Source of the DNA: Streptomyces sp. Edi4
GTDB lineage: Bacteria > Actinomycetota > Actinomycetes > Streptomycetales > Streptomycetaceae
Length of the DNA stretch: 64,000 nt
NCBI RefSeq assembly: GCF_040253615.1
Contig: NZ_JBEJGY010000004.1
Coordinates: 2,108,001-2,172,000, forward strand
Direction of reading: 5' to 3'
The position numbers were made by a program, and so were the translations under genes. The notes beneath the pieces were generated by a model that had not been told where the DNA came from, made no database searches, and saw only the letters and a list, made by a program, of their open reading frames with translations. Below are positions 24,377 through 32,986 of the stretch, piece by piece (position 1 is the stretch's first letter; every line of letters begins with the position of its first letter).

Positions 24377-27112
24377 ATGATCGACCCCGTAGCCAAGTTT
24401 CCGAGCGAGCTCGACCAGCTCCCGGACCGTGACACCGAGGAGACCGCCGAATGGGCGGCCTCCCTCGATGCCGTCGCCAAGGCCGCCGGCCCGCACCGGG
24501 CCGCGTATCTGATGCGCCGCACGCTCAAGCATGCCGAAGGCGCGGGCCTCGCCCTGCCGAAGCTGCTGGAGACGGACTACGTCAACACCATCCCTTCCTC
24601 CGCGGAGCCCGTCATCGACGGCGACGAGGAGATGGAGCGCCGGATCACCGCGTGGAACCGCTGGAACGCGGCCGCCATGGTGACCCGAGGCTCGAAGTAC
24701 GGCGTCGGCGGCCACATCGCGACCTTCGCGTCCGCGGCCTGGCTGTACGAGACCGGCTTCAACCACTTCTTCCGCGGCAAGGAGGGCGACGGATCGGGCG
24801 ACCAGCTCTACATCCAGGGCCACGCCTCGCCCGGCATCTACGCCCGCGCCTTCCTCGACGGCCGCCTCACCGAGGCGCACCTGGACAAGTTCCGCCAGGA
24901 GTCCGCCGGCGACGGTCTGCCGTCCTACCCGCACCCGCGCCGCCTGCCCTGGCTGTGGGAGTTCCCGACCGTCTCCATGGGACTCGGCCCGCTCTCCGCG
25001 ATCTACCAGGCGCGCTTCAACCGGTACCTCACCAACCGGAACATCAAGGACGTCTCCAACTCCCACGTGTGGGCGTTCCTCGGTGACGGCGAGATGGACG
25101 AGCCCGAGTCGACGGCGGCCCTCGCGCTCGCCGCCCGCGAGGGTCTGGACAACCTGACCTTCGTCATCAACTGCAACCTCCAGCGCCTGGACGGCCCGGT
25201 CCGCGCCAACTTCAAGATCGTGCAGGAGCTGGAGGCCCAGTTCCGCGGCGCCGGCTGGAACGTCGTGAAGTCGCTGTGGGGCGGCGCCTGGGACGAGCTC
25301 TTCCAGCTCGACACCACCGGCGCCCTCGTCCGCCGCCTGCGCGAGGTCCCCGACGCCCAGGTGCAGACGTACCAGACGCGTGACGCGGCCTACATCCGCG
25401 AGGACTTCTTCGGCAAGGACCCGGCGCTCGTCGAGATGGCCAAGCTCCTGTCGGACGACAAGATCCTGGAGTGCTTCCACCTCTCGCGCGGTGGCCACGA
25501 GCCGCGCAAGGTGTACGCCGCCTACAAGGCCGCCCTGTCCCACAAGGGTGCGCCGACCGTCATCCTGGCGCAGACCGTCAAGGGCTTCACCCTCGGTGAG
25601 GGCTTCGCGTCCAAGAACGCGAACCACCAGATGAAGAAGCTCACCAACGACGAGTTCAAGAACATGCGTGACCTTCTTGAACTGCCCATCTCCGACGCGC
25701 AGTTCGTCGACGGCCAGGTCCCCTACGGCCACCCCGGCGCCGACTCCCCCGAGGTCCGCTACCTCCAGGAGCGCCGCGCGGCGCTCGGCGGGCCGGCCCC
25801 GGCCCGCCGAAGCCACGCGCTCGCCCCGCTGCCGGCCCCGGCCGACAAGTCCTTCGCGGCCTTCGACAAGGGCTCCGGCAGCCAGTCCATGGCCACCACC
25901 ATGGCGTTCGTGCGCCTGATGAAGGACCTGATCCGCGACAAGACGACCGGCAAGCGCTGGGTCCCGATCGTCCCGGACGAGGCCCGCACCTTCGGCATGG
26001 AGTCGCTGTTCCCCTCGCTCGGCATCTACTCGCCCAAGGGCCAGACGTACGAGCCGGTCGACCGCGACCAGCTCATGTACTACCGCGAGGCCAAGGACGG
26101 CCAGATCCTCAACGAGGGCATCACCGAGGCCGGCTCGATGGCCGACTTCATCGCCGCGTCGTCCTCGTACGCCACGCACGGCGAGCCGATGATCCCGTTC
26201 TACATCTTCTACTCGATGTTCGGCTGGCAGCGCACGGCCGACCAGATGTGGCAGCTCGGCGACCAGCTCGGCCGCGGCTTCCTGGTGGGCGCCACCGCCG
26301 GTCGTACGACCCTGACCGGTGAGGGCCTTCAGCACGCCGACGGCCACTCCCCGGTGATCGCGGCGACCAACCCGGCGGCCATGTCCTACGACCCGGCCTT
26401 CGCCTACGAGGTCGCGGCCATCGTCAAGGACGGTCTGCGCCGGATGTACGGCGAGGCGGCCCCCGGTGAGGACCGGGACGTCTTCTACTACCTCACCGTC
26501 TACAACGAGCCGATGCCCCAGCCGGCGAAGCCTTCGGGCATCGACGAGGGCATCGTCAAGGGCCTGTACCGCTTCAACACGGCGGAGTCGGCCGGCGTGA
26601 CCTTCCCATCCCCCAAGCTCTCGGCTCCGCTCGAGCAGGGAGGTGCCCCCATCGCCCCGCGCATCCAGCTCCTGGGTTCCGGCACCGCGATCCACTGGAC
26701 CCTTGAGGCCCAGAAGCTGCTCGCCGAGGAGTGGGGCGTGGCCGCCGACGTGTGGTCCGCGACCTCCTGGACCGAGCTGCGCCGCGACGCCCTCGAAGCC
26801 GATGCCGCCCTGCTGCGCGGCGAGGAGCGGATCCCCTACATCCGCAAGGCGCTCGACGGCGTGGACTCCCCCGTCCTCGCGGTCTCCGACTACATGCGTC
26901 AGGTCCCCGACCAGATCGCGCAGTGGGTCCAGCAGGACTGGTCCTCGCTCGGGGCGGACGGCTTCGGTCTGTCCGACACCCGTGAGGCGGCCCGCCGTCA
27001 CTTCGGCGTCGACGCGCAGTCGATCGTGGTGGCGGCCCTGGCCCAGCTCGCCAGGCGCGGCGAGGTCCCGGTCACGGCCGTGAAGGAAGCGCGCGAGCGC
27101 TACGGCCTGTAG
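24377..27112 (+). CDS. aceE: Pyruvate dehydrogenase E1 component, homodimeric type
   Basis: 911 aa. It decarboxylates pyruvate with thiamine diphosphate and loads the acetyl group on E2. The thiamine diphosphate motif begins GDGEMDEPES and ends NLTFVINCNLQRLDG, in the first third. HASPGIYARAFLDGR and the transketolase-like domain with GITEAGSMADFI are also present. ATG 24377 follows GGAAGG. Residues about 744-759 (PSPKLSAPLEQGGAP and neighbours) are an extra segment whose DNA looks like a dispersed Streptomyces palindromic repeat. The gene follows its putative GntR repressor and ends in a large terminator. Confidence 0.96.
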   Translation: MIDPVAKFPSELDQLPDRDTEETAEWAASLDAVAKAAGPHRAAYLMRRTLKHAEGAGLALPKLLETDYVNTIPSSAEPVIDGDEEMERRITAWNRWNAAAMVTRGSKYGVGGHIATFASAAWLYETGFNHFFRGKEGDGSGDQLYIQGHASPGIYARAFLDGRLTEAHLDKFRQESAGDGLPSYPHPRRLPWLWEFPTVSMGLGPLSAIYQARFNRYLTNRNIKDVSNSHVWAFLGDGEMDEPESTAALALAAREGLDNLTFVINCNLQRLDGPVRANFKIVQELEAQFRGAGWNVVKSLWGGAWDELFQLDTTGALVRRLREVPDAQVQTYQTRDAAYIREDFFGKDPALVEMAKLLSDDKILECFHLSRGGHEPRKVYAAYKAALSHKGAPTVILAQTVKGFTLGEGFASKNANHQMKKLTNDEFKNMRDLLELPISDAQFVDGQVPYGHPGADSPEVRYLQERRAALGGPAPARRSHALAPLPAPADKSFAAFDKGSGSQSMATTMAFVRLMKDLIRDKTTGKRWVPIVPDEARTFGMESLFPSLGIYSPKGQTYEPVDRDQLMYYREAKDGQILNEGITEAGSMADFIAASSSYATHGEPMIPFYIFYSMFGWQRTADQMWQLGDQLGRGFLVGATAGRTTLTGEGLQHADGHSPVIAATNPAAMSYDPAFAYEVAAIVKDGLRRMYGEAAPGEDRDVFYYLTVYNEPMPQPAKPSGIDEGIVKGLYRFNTAESAGVTFPSPKLSAPLEQGGAPIAPRIQLLGSGTAIHWTLEAQKLLAEEWGVAADVWSATSWTELRRDALEADAALLRGEERIPYIRKALDGVDSPVLAVSDYMRQVPDQIAQWVQQDWSSLGADGFGLSDTREAARRHFGVDAQSIVVAALAQLARRGEVPVTAVKEARERYGL
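26605..26654 (+). repeat. REP-like palindromic repeat captured inside aceE
   Basis: The stretch contains CCCCCAAGCTCTCGGC, CGCTCGAGCAGGGAGG and TGCCCCCATCG. I know this combination as a very common intergenic repeat of Streptomyces genomes. Here it is in frame and adds about 16 residues between VTF and PRIQLLGSG of the enzyme. The codon use within it breaks the local pattern. Confidence 0.65.
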
Positions 27113-27124
27113 GCCGCACCCGGT

Positions 27125-27173
27125 CACGCACGCGTGCCCCGTCCCGATTGCCGGGGCGGGGCACGCGTGCGTG
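27125..27173 (+). terminator. Large hairpin terminator after aceE
   Basis: A perfect 17-bp stem (27125-27141 with 27157-27173) with an inner GC pairing sits 12 nt after the aceE stop. There is no strong T-run. Confidence 0.8.
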
Positions 27174-27211
27174 AATGTCGACCGGGGGCGACACGACTCC
27201 GGGAGCACAGC

Positions 27212-27979
27212 GTGAAGATCTACAACCGTCCTTCGGCGCCCGCCTGGGCCGACCTGTCGACGACCGACGTGAGCGCGGCCAAGGCCTTCTACGGGGGCCT
27301 CTTCGGCTGGCGGGGCGCGGACGTGCCGATGGAGGAGGCCGGCGGGTACGGCATGTTCCTGCTCGGCGAGGAGTACGTCGGCGGGTACGGGCCCTGCATG
27401 GCGCCGGGGCAGCCGGTGGCGTGGCTGGCGTACATCCAGGTCGAGTCGGCCGACGAAACGGCGGCGAAGGTGACCGGCAACGGGGGCTCGATCGTGGCGG
27501 GCCCCATGGACGTCTTCGACTCGGGCCGCCTCGCGGTGTTCGCCGACCCGGCGGGCGCGGTCTTCGGCGTCTGGCAGCCCAAGGAGCACAAGGGGTTCGG
27601 CGTCGTGGACCGGCCGGGCGGCATGTGCTGGTTCGAGCTCCTGACCCGGGACGCGGACCGGGCAAGGACGTTCTACCGCGCGGTCTTCGGCTGGGACAGC
27701 GACAGCGAGCCGTACGGGGCCTCCGAGTACACCGAGTGGAAGCTCGAGGGCGAGAGCTTCAGCGGCATGATGCGGATGGGCGAGGACTTTCCGCCGGAGG
27801 TGCCGGCGCACTGGATGGTGTACGTCCAGGTCGAGGACTGCGACGCGACGGCGGCGAAGGCCCGCGAGCTGGGCGGGGACGTGCATGTGCCGCCCACGTC
27901 GATCCCGCCGGGCCGTTTCGCCCTGCTGCGCGACCCGCAGGGCGGCGTCTTCTCCGTCATTGCTTTGACCGCCGGGTAG
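27212..27979 (+). CDS. VOC family protein with two glyoxalase-like domains
   Basis: 255 aa, GTG start with GGGAG upstream. Two tandem glyoxalase/bleomycin-resistance modules are seen: FYGGLFGWRG then FADPAGAVFGVWQ, and FYRAVFGWD then LLRDPQGGVFSVI. These are vicinal-oxygen-chelate folds that bind metal or small ligands. No substrate can be assigned. Similar two-domain proteins in streptomycetes are annotated only as VOC or hydroxylase-like. It stands alone after the aceE terminator. Confidence 0.88.
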   Translation: MKIYNRPSAPAWADLSTTDVSAAKAFYGGLFGWRGADVPMEEAGGYGMFLLGEEYVGGYGPCMAPGQPVAWLAYIQVESADETAAKVTGNGGSIVAGPMDVFDSGRLAVFADPAGAVFGVWQPKEHKGFGVVDRPGGMCWFELLTRDADRARTFYRAVFGWDSDSEPYGASEYTEWKLEGESFSGMMRMGEDFPPEVPAHWMVYVQVEDCDATAAKARELGGDVHVPPTSIPPGRFALLRDPQGGVFSVIALTAG

Positions 27980-28059
27980 CCGGCGCTGGTCGGCACCGGG
28001 CAGCCGGCGCCGGTCGGCGGGGGCCCGCCCGCGCCCCCGGCCGGCCCGAAGCGCGGCCA

Positions 28060-28137
28060 ACTGGCGGGTGGTGTCGCCACATTGGCGATGGCGGCGGACA
28101 ACTCCCCCACAATGGCAGGGCGTTGTAGCATTGACGC
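28060..28137 (+). promoter_or_regulatory. Promoter with repeated ATTGGC/AATGGC motifs before the first GntR paralogue
   Basis: The segment holds ATTGGC, GATGGC and AATGGC within 60 bp and then GTTGTAGCAT, where TAGCAT (28126-28131) ends 6 nt before the GTG start. The same motifs precede the second GntR gene at 29603. They may be autoregulatory operators, and the transcript is probably leaderless. Confidence 0.45.
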
Positions 28138-29067
28138 GTGCCTGGACACAGCGATTCGGCCGAGGAACAGCGCCGTCCACGGGACGTGGTCGCCGACGGC
28201 CTGCGCGCCCTGATCTGCGGGGGCGAGCTGCGGGTCGGGGAGCGGCTGCCCACCCAGGCGGAGCTCAGCGCGCGGTTCGCGGTGCCGCGCGGCGCGGTCC
28301 GTGGCGCCGTCGAACTCCTTGAGCGGGAAGGCCTGATCAGACGGGCCCAGCAGGGCACACCGCCCACGGTCGCCCGCTCGGCCGCCCCCGGCCGCGACGG
28401 TCGTGCGGGCGGCGACGGCGGCGACGTGCCGGGCCGGCGCCGCCACGCGCCCCGGCCCGCGGGGGTCTTCCTGGGCGAGCGGGTGGCGTGGTGCTTCCGC
28501 GAGGAAGAGGTCACCATCGACGCGTACTGCCTCAATGGCGAGACATTGGCCGCCGCGCTGGCGGGGCCCCTGGTCGCCGTGCAGGCAGCGGGCTTCGGCC
28601 CGCGCAGGGTGACGGTGCGGGTCCTGCTGCCCGACGCGGAGGCCCCGCTGGCGCTGCCGCAGGTGATCGGGGATCTGGGCAACGTCAGGCCGCGCGAGCG
28701 GCTGCGGATCACCAGCAACCACATCTACGGTTCGCTGCGCCACTCCCTGCGGATGCTCAAGGTCCGCGATCTGGTCGATGACGTGAGCGTGGAGGCCCGC
28801 AAGGTGGCGATCACCCCCACGCAGAAGGTGTACATCCTCAACGGCCGCGAGGTGCTGGCCGGCCACTACCAGGTGACCGAACGCACGGTGGATCTCGACC
28901 GGAACCCGATCGACATCTACGACATGCTCGGCGTGGAGGGCATGCTGTTCCGGCACGCCGTGGTCGACGACGACCCGGTGACCCGCGGCTATGTCGAGCA
29001 GACCCAGCAGTGGTTCGACTCGCTGTGGAACACCATCGCCCGCCCCCTGGACCCCAATCAGGACTGA
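28138..29067 (+). CDS. GntR-type winged-helix regulator, paralogue A
   Basis: 309 aa, GTG start. The N-terminal GntR winged helix (VVADGLRALICGGELRVGERLP, split by LPTQAELSARFAVPRGAV, about residues 16-75) is clear. It is followed by a Gly/Arg-rich linker and an unusual C-terminal domain, not FCD or UTRA, with LRITSNHIYGSLRHSLRML and YILNGREVLAGHYQV, ending in QQWFDSLWNTIARPLDP. The protein at 29616-30491 has the same layout and ending. Ligand and targets are unknown. Between the two genes, on the other strand, lies a small membrane gene. Confidence 0.85.
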   Translation: MPGHSDSAEEQRRPRDVVADGLRALICGGELRVGERLPTQAELSARFAVPRGAVRGAVELLEREGLIRRAQQGTPPTVARSAAPGRDGRAGGDGGDVPGRRRHAPRPAGVFLGERVAWCFREEEVTIDAYCLNGETLAAALAGPLVAVQAAGFGPRRVTVRVLLPDAEAPLALPQVIGDLGNVRPRERLRITSNHIYGSLRHSLRMLKVRDLVDDVSVEARKVAITPTQKVYILNGREVLAGHYQVTERTVDLDRNPIDIYDMLGVEGMLFRHAVVDDDPVTRGYVEQTQQWFDSLWNTIARPLDPNQD

Positions 29068-29131
29068 GCCGTCGGGGCCGGGCGCGGACGGGGCGCCCGA
29101 GCCGTCCGGCGGCGGTTCAGGCGGCAGCGGT

Positions 29132-29359
29132 TCAGGCGGAGGCGATCAGCAGGAGCACCACCAGCACGGCCGCCACGCACACCAGGTTCACGCGCGGCCC
29201 GGCCGGCACCGGCTTCGGCTCCGGGGACCGCGCGCCGCCGCCCTTGGTGAGCAGGACGCCGAGGACCAGCGCCAGCAGGCCCGACGGGCCGAGCAGGGAC
29301 ACCACACCCGCGTTCGACAGCAGTTCGAGGACGATCCGCACCCGCGTCTCCAGTCCCAT
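29132..29359 (-). CDS. Small two-helix membrane protein
   Basis: 75 aa starting MGLETRVRIVLELL, with an excellent AGGAGG 6 nt upstream; a longer frame to 29512 is possible but lacks such a site. Two hydrophobic segments (about 18-38 and 55-74) are joined by a basic/Pro loop. No family is recognised. It lies tail to tail with GntR paralogue A and head to head with paralogue B, so it could be their target or effector. Confidence 0.7.
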   Translation of the reverse strand: MGLETRVRIVLELLSNAGVVSLLGPSGLLALVLGVLLTKGGGARSPEPKPVPAGPRVNLVCVAAVLVVLLLIASA

Positions 29360-29454
29360 GGAACACCTCCTTTGGTAGTCGCCGCCGGGGACCGCGCGCA
29401 GTGACGATCGGTGCCTTCCTTGGCCGGCGATTGTGTTCCCTCCTCCTACCCGGC

Positions 29455-29618
29455 GTGAATGGCTGCCATCTATGGCCAGCCGCCTGCCTATTGGGCAACA
29501 CAGCCGCACCAATGGCGGGTTGAGCGGTCAGGGCGGTCAACCAATCGGGCAGGTACGTGAGTTGCCCGCTTGCCGCGCTCATCTGGTCGCACATGCACCC
29601 GAGTTGTAGCCTCACGTG
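29455..29618 (+). promoter_or_regulatory. Divergent promoter with AATGGC-type repeats before the second GntR paralogue
   Basis: AATGGC, ATGGCC, CAATGGCGGG and CCAATCGG occur in this AT-richer stretch, shared with the promoter of paralogue A. GTTGTAGCCT at 29603-29612 provides TAGCCT as a -10, giving a start near the GTG at 29616 or 29619. Confidence 0.45.
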
Positions 29619-30491
29619 GTGACGACCCACACCACGGGGCCCGGCCGGGACGCAGCCGGGGAGACCCCCGGCTACCGTCTGGTGGCCGACGCGCTGCGCC
29701 AGGACATCCAGAACGGCGTCCCTGCGCCCGGCGAGGCGCTGCCCAAGCAGGAACAGCTGATGCGGCGCTTCCACTGCGGGCGCGGCACTGTACAGAAGGC
29801 CCTCCAACTGCTGCGTGACGAACAGCTCCTGGAGGCCGGGGTGTCGGGCCGGGGCGCCCGGGTGGCCCGCCAGGCTGCCATCGGGCGGCCATTGGCCCAC
29901 TACATCTCCCGCGCGTTCGAAGCGCCCCACGTCTCGCTCGACGTGTGGTCGCTGCACACCGAGGAGCTGTCCCGTGCCGTGCAGCAACAGGCCGAACTCA
30001 TCAGGCTCGGCGACCGGCCGGCCCCGGATTCGGTACGGGTGCGGGTCCTGGTGCCCGATCTGGACACCCCGCACCCCTATCCGCGCCACGTCGACGACCC
30101 GGATGACCCGCGCCCGCTGCGGCGGCTGCGCCGGGTCATCCGGATGTACGCCGAGGCGCTGCACCACTCGCTCACCCAGCTGGCCGAGGAGGGTACGGTC
30201 GCCTCGGTGTCCGTGGAGATCCGGAGCCTGCCGACGGTGCCCGGCGAGAAGCGCTACCTCATCAACGGCACACAGATGCTGACCGGCTACTACTTCCTGC
30301 GCCGGACCCGCATCCTGGTCGACGCGGCGTCCATAGAGGTACTTGAGCTGCACAGCGACACCCTCTTCCCGGCCGGGTCGGAGGTGAACGGGGCGCGGCC
30401 CCTCGACCGGGCCGAGCTCCAGCAGGCGCAGGCATGGTTCGACTCACGCTGGGAGATGGCCGCGACGCCACTGCGCCCGCTCGACGAGTGA
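29616..30491 (+). CDS. GntR-type winged-helix regulator, paralogue B
   Basis: 291 aa from GTG 29616; GTG 29619 is equally possible. The winged helix lies at about residues 18-85 (LVADALRQDIQNGVPAPGEAL, split by QLMRRFHCGRGTVQKAL). The C-terminal domain mirrors paralogue A: MYAEALHHSLTQL, YLINGTQMLTGYYF and the ending QAWFDSRWEMAATPLRPLDE. The two probably arose by duplication. The upstream region shares motifs with the first promoter. It may answer the same kind of signal or cross-regulate. Confidence 0.85.
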   Translation: MVTTHTTGPGRDAAGETPGYRLVADALRQDIQNGVPAPGEALPKQEQLMRRFHCGRGTVQKALQLLRDEQLLEAGVSGRGARVARQAAIGRPLAHYISRAFEAPHVSLDVWSLHTEELSRAVQQQAELIRLGDRPAPDSVRVRVLVPDLDTPHPYPRHVDDPDDPRPLRRLRRVIRMYAEALHHSLTQLAEEGTVASVSVEIRSLPTVPGEKRYLINGTQMLTGYYFLRRTRILVDAASIEVLELHSDTLFPAGSEVNGARPLDRAELQQAQAWFDSRWEMAATPLRPLDE

Positions 30492-30530
30492 GGACCCGCC
30501 CCACCCGGCGCGGGCCGCCAGGCGCGGACG

Positions 30531-30600
30531 GCCCGGGGGCAAGGTGCGCGGGCGCCGGCGGCCCGGGGGCGGGGTGCGCGGGCGCCGGCGGCCCGGGGCG
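30531..30600 (+). repeat. 30-bp tandem repeat
   Basis: GCCCGGGGGC followed by A/GGGTGCGCGGGCGCCGGCG repeats at 30531, 30561 and partially at 30591, about 2.3 copies. It sits in the gap between a GntR gene and a DUF4240 gene. Confidence 0.8.
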
Positions 30601-30721
30601 GCGCGAGGCGCGAGGCGGCCCGATGGCAACAGGTGTGCCAGGGGTGGCGGATGGCGCCAACCGGACGAAAAGCGCCGCTCCGCGTGCGCCGCGACCCGCC
30701 ACCCACGATGCTGGGTGCGTG

Positions 30722-31243
30722 ATGGACGAGACGGAGTTCTGGGAGATCGTCGACCGTACCCGCGAGGCCGCCGACGGCGACCCCGAGGAGCAGGCCGACC
30801 TGCTCATCGAGCGGCTGCTCCAGCTCGACCCCGAATCCGTGCTCGACTTCGCCCGGCACTTCGAGGCGCGCTACAACCGCGCCTACCGCTGGGACCTGTG
30901 GGGCGCGGCGGCCGTGCTGCTCGGCGGGGCGAGCGACGACGCGTTCGACTACTTCCGCTGCTGGCTGATCGGCCAGGGCCGGGAGGTCTTCGAGGGCGCG
31001 GTGCACGACCCCGACGCGCTGGCCGACCTCGTCGGCGAGTTCGACGAGGAGGTCGACGGCGACGGCGAGGAGCTGGGTTACGCGGCGGACGAGGCGTACG
31101 AGCAGCTGACCGGCGTGGTCGCGCCCGACCTCGGCATCCCGCCCCAGGCCGACGAGCCGGAGGGGACGCCGCTGGACTTCGAGGACGAAGCGGCCCTCGC
31201 GGACCGTTTCCCGCGCCTGTGGGACCGCTTCGGCCCGGGCTGA
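30722..31243 (+). CDS. DUF4240 family protein
   Basis: 173 aa, ATG start; GTG 30719 is one codon earlier. The opening FWEIVDRTREAADGD and the core YNRAYRWDLWGAAAVLLGG with DAFDYFRCWLIGQGR are typical of DUF4240. The protein is very acidic and has no membrane segment. The function is unknown; relatives occur singly in many actinobacteria and near DNA-repair or stress genes. It stands between two tandem-repeat patches. Confidence 0.85.
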   Translation: MDETEFWEIVDRTREAADGDPEEQADLLIERLLQLDPESVLDFARHFEARYNRAYRWDLWGAAAVLLGGASDDAFDYFRCWLIGQGREVFEGAVHDPDALADLVGEFDEEVDGDGEELGYAADEAYEQLTGVVAPDLGIPPQADEPEGTPLDFEDEAALADRFPRLWDRFGPG

Positions 31244-31269
31244 GCCGGTCCGGCGCGGGCCGGGCGGCG

Positions 31270-31324
31270 GCGCGGGCCGGGCGCGGGCCGGGCGCGGGCC
31301 GGGCGCGGGCCGGGCGCGGGCCGG
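31270..31324 (+). repeat. Five perfect copies of an 11-bp repeat
   Basis: GCGCGGGCCGG is repeated without error at 31270, 31281, 31292, 31303 and 31314, between convergent genes. Slippage would be expected to change the number between strains. Confidence 0.9.
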
Positions 31325-31335
31325 CTCCCGGGGTG

Positions 31336-32139
31336 TCAGAAGTGCGTTCCGCCGTCGACGCGGACCTCGGTGCCGGTGATGAAACGGCCGTCGTCACTGG
31401 CCAGCATCGCGACCACCGACGCCACCGTCTCCGGGCCCGCGAAGCCCTGCCCGATGGCCGGGGCGAGCTTCACGAAGAGCGACATGTCGGCGTCGGCGGG
31501 CAGGCCCGGGCCCACACTGGAGCGGGACGCGCCGCTTCCGTCGGTCATGCCGGAGGAGATCGAGCCGGGCTGCACGGCGGTGAAGCGGATGCCCTGCTTG
31601 GCGTACTCGGCGGCCAGCGCGTGCGTCATCGACTGGACGCCGCCCTTGCTGGCCGCGTACGCCGCCATGTAGGGGTGGGCGAACACCGCCGACGTCGAGC
31701 TGAAGTTGACTACGGCCGCGCCATTGCCTTCGAGCAGCGCCGGGATCGCCTCGCGGATCATCAGGAAGGTGCCGGTCAGATTGACCGCGACCACCCGGTT
31801 GAACTCGGCCAGGCTCGTCTCGTGGGTGTGCGAGGAGCGCAGGATGCCGGCCGCGTTGACCAGGACGTCGAGGCCGCCGAGCACGCAGACGGCGGCGGCC
31901 ACGCCCTCGCGGACCGACTCCTCGTCGGCTATGTCGATGTCCAGGGTGGTCAGCCGTCCGATGGCGGCGCCCGCCTTGTCGGCGGTGTCCTTCAGGCCGG
32001 CCTCACTGACGTCCGCCGCGACGACGTGCCCGCCCTCGGCGAGCAGGCGCAGCACCGTGGCCTGCCCGATGCCGGAGCCGCCGCCGGTGACCAGGGCGCG
32101 GCGTCCTTCGTAGCGGTCGGTGACGGGGTTCATGCTCAT
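31336..32139 (-). CDS. SDR family oxidoreductase
   Basis: 267 aa. Classical short-chain dehydrogenase signatures: TGGGSGIGQ (NAD(P) site), NAAG, the catalytic Ser in NFSSTSAV, and YAASK with Tyr and Lys. The C-terminal ends VRVDGGTHF as in many SDRs. The acidic residue after strand 2 (VVAADVSE) favours NAD over NADP. The substrate is unknown. The gene is divergent from a TetR regulator with an inverted repeat between them, so it is probably regulated by that protein. Confidence 0.92.
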   Translation of the reverse strand: MSMNPVTDRYEGRRALVTGGGSGIGQATVLRLLAEGGHVVAADVSEAGLKDTADKAGAAIGRLTTLDIDIADEESVREGVAAAVCVLGGLDVLVNAAGILRSSHTHETSLAEFNRVVAVNLTGTFLMIREAIPALLEGNGAAVVNFSSTSAVFAHPYMAAYAASKGGVQSMTHALAAEYAKQGIRFTAVQPGSISSGMTDGSGASRSSVGPGLPADADMSLFVKLAPAIGQGFAGPETVASVVAMLASDDGRFITGTEVRVDGGTHF

Positions 32140-32240
32140 GGGTCCAGCTTTCTTGTGACGGGCGCGGGGTCCTCGATGCGCGGCCCGAGGGATGGCCGAT
32201 GGAGGCGGCCAACGGCGGGGCGGCTCCCACCGTACGCCTG

Positions 32241-32259
32241 GGTGGCACGTTTTGCCACC
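32241..32259. promoter_or_regulatory. Inverted-repeat operator between SDR and TetR genes
   Basis: GGTGGCA and TGCCACC are perfect 7-bp arms with a 5-nt centre. It lies 47 nt before the TetR start and 101 nt before the SDR start, the expected position for a TetR operator controlling both. Confidence 0.65.
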
Positions 32260-32305
32260 ATGTCACTTCATGCATACGCCGAGGGTGCGGGCGTACGCTG
32301 ACCCC

Positions 32306-32977
32306 GTGACCCAGCCCGATCCGCAGCCACACTCCTCGTCGTCCCCGCCACGCCCGCCGCTTCAGCCCTCACTCACCGAGCGCCGCAAGGCCGCGACCCA
32401 GCTCGACATCGCCCGCGCCGCGGCCGCGCTCTTCGCCGAGCACGGGCCCGACGGCACCACCGCCGAGGCCATCGCCCGCCACGCCGGGGTCGCGCTGCGC
32501 ACCTTCTACCGCTACTTCCGCTCCAAGCAGGACGCGGTCGGCCCGCTGCTCTCGGGCGGCGCCGAACGCTGGCGCGCCCTGCTCGAAACCGCGGGGCCCG
32601 GCCCGCTGGCCCCCACCCTGGAAACCGCCGTGCGGGAAGCGCTCGCGGTGCCCGACGCGCACGCGGCCGAACAGCTGCGGTGGACCCGGGGGCTGCTGCG
32701 CGCGGCCGAGCACGACGCGGCGCTGCGCGCGGTCTGGTACCGCGTCAACCAGGACTCCGAGGAGCGCCTGCTGCCGGTCCTCGCCCGGCTCGCGGGACCG
32801 GGCGCGGACGCCCTCGAGGTACGCCTCGCCGCGGCCGCCGCCACCGACGCGATCCGGGTCGCCCTCGAGTCCTGGTCCGCAACCGACGCCCCGGCCACGG
32901 GCCCGGGCTCCCCCGCCGAACTCGCGGTGCGCTGCCTGCGCGAACTCACCGGCGCGATGCGCCTGTTGGGCCGCTGA
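32306..32977 (+). CDS. TetR family transcriptional regulator
   Basis: 223 aa from GTG 32306; TACGCT ends 6 nt before it, suggesting a leaderless message. The N-terminal HTH (about residues 30-75) reads IARAAAALFAEHGPDG, TTAEAIARHAGVALRTFYRYF. The C-terminal domain is all-helical. It is divergent from an SDR gene and should repress it, with an operator at 32241. It ends 10 bp before the end of the convergent amidohydrolase gene. Confidence 0.9.
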   Translation: MTQPDPQPHSSSSPPRPPLQPSLTERRKAATQLDIARAAAALFAEHGPDGTTAEAIARHAGVALRTFYRYFRSKQDAVGPLLSGGAERWRALLETAGPGPLAPTLETAVREALAVPDAHAAEQLRWTRGLLRAAEHDAALRAVWYRVNQDSEERLLPVLARLAGPGADALEVRLAAAAATDAIRVALESWSATDAPATGPGSPAELAVRCLRELTGAMRLLGR

Positions 32978-32986
32978 CCCCGGGCG

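Noticed and set aside
23435..28180. A 1581-codon open frame on the minus strand across gntR, aceE and VOC genes.
   Set aside because: It is antisense to clearly recognisable enzymes, has no motif, and is expected from GC-skewed third positions.
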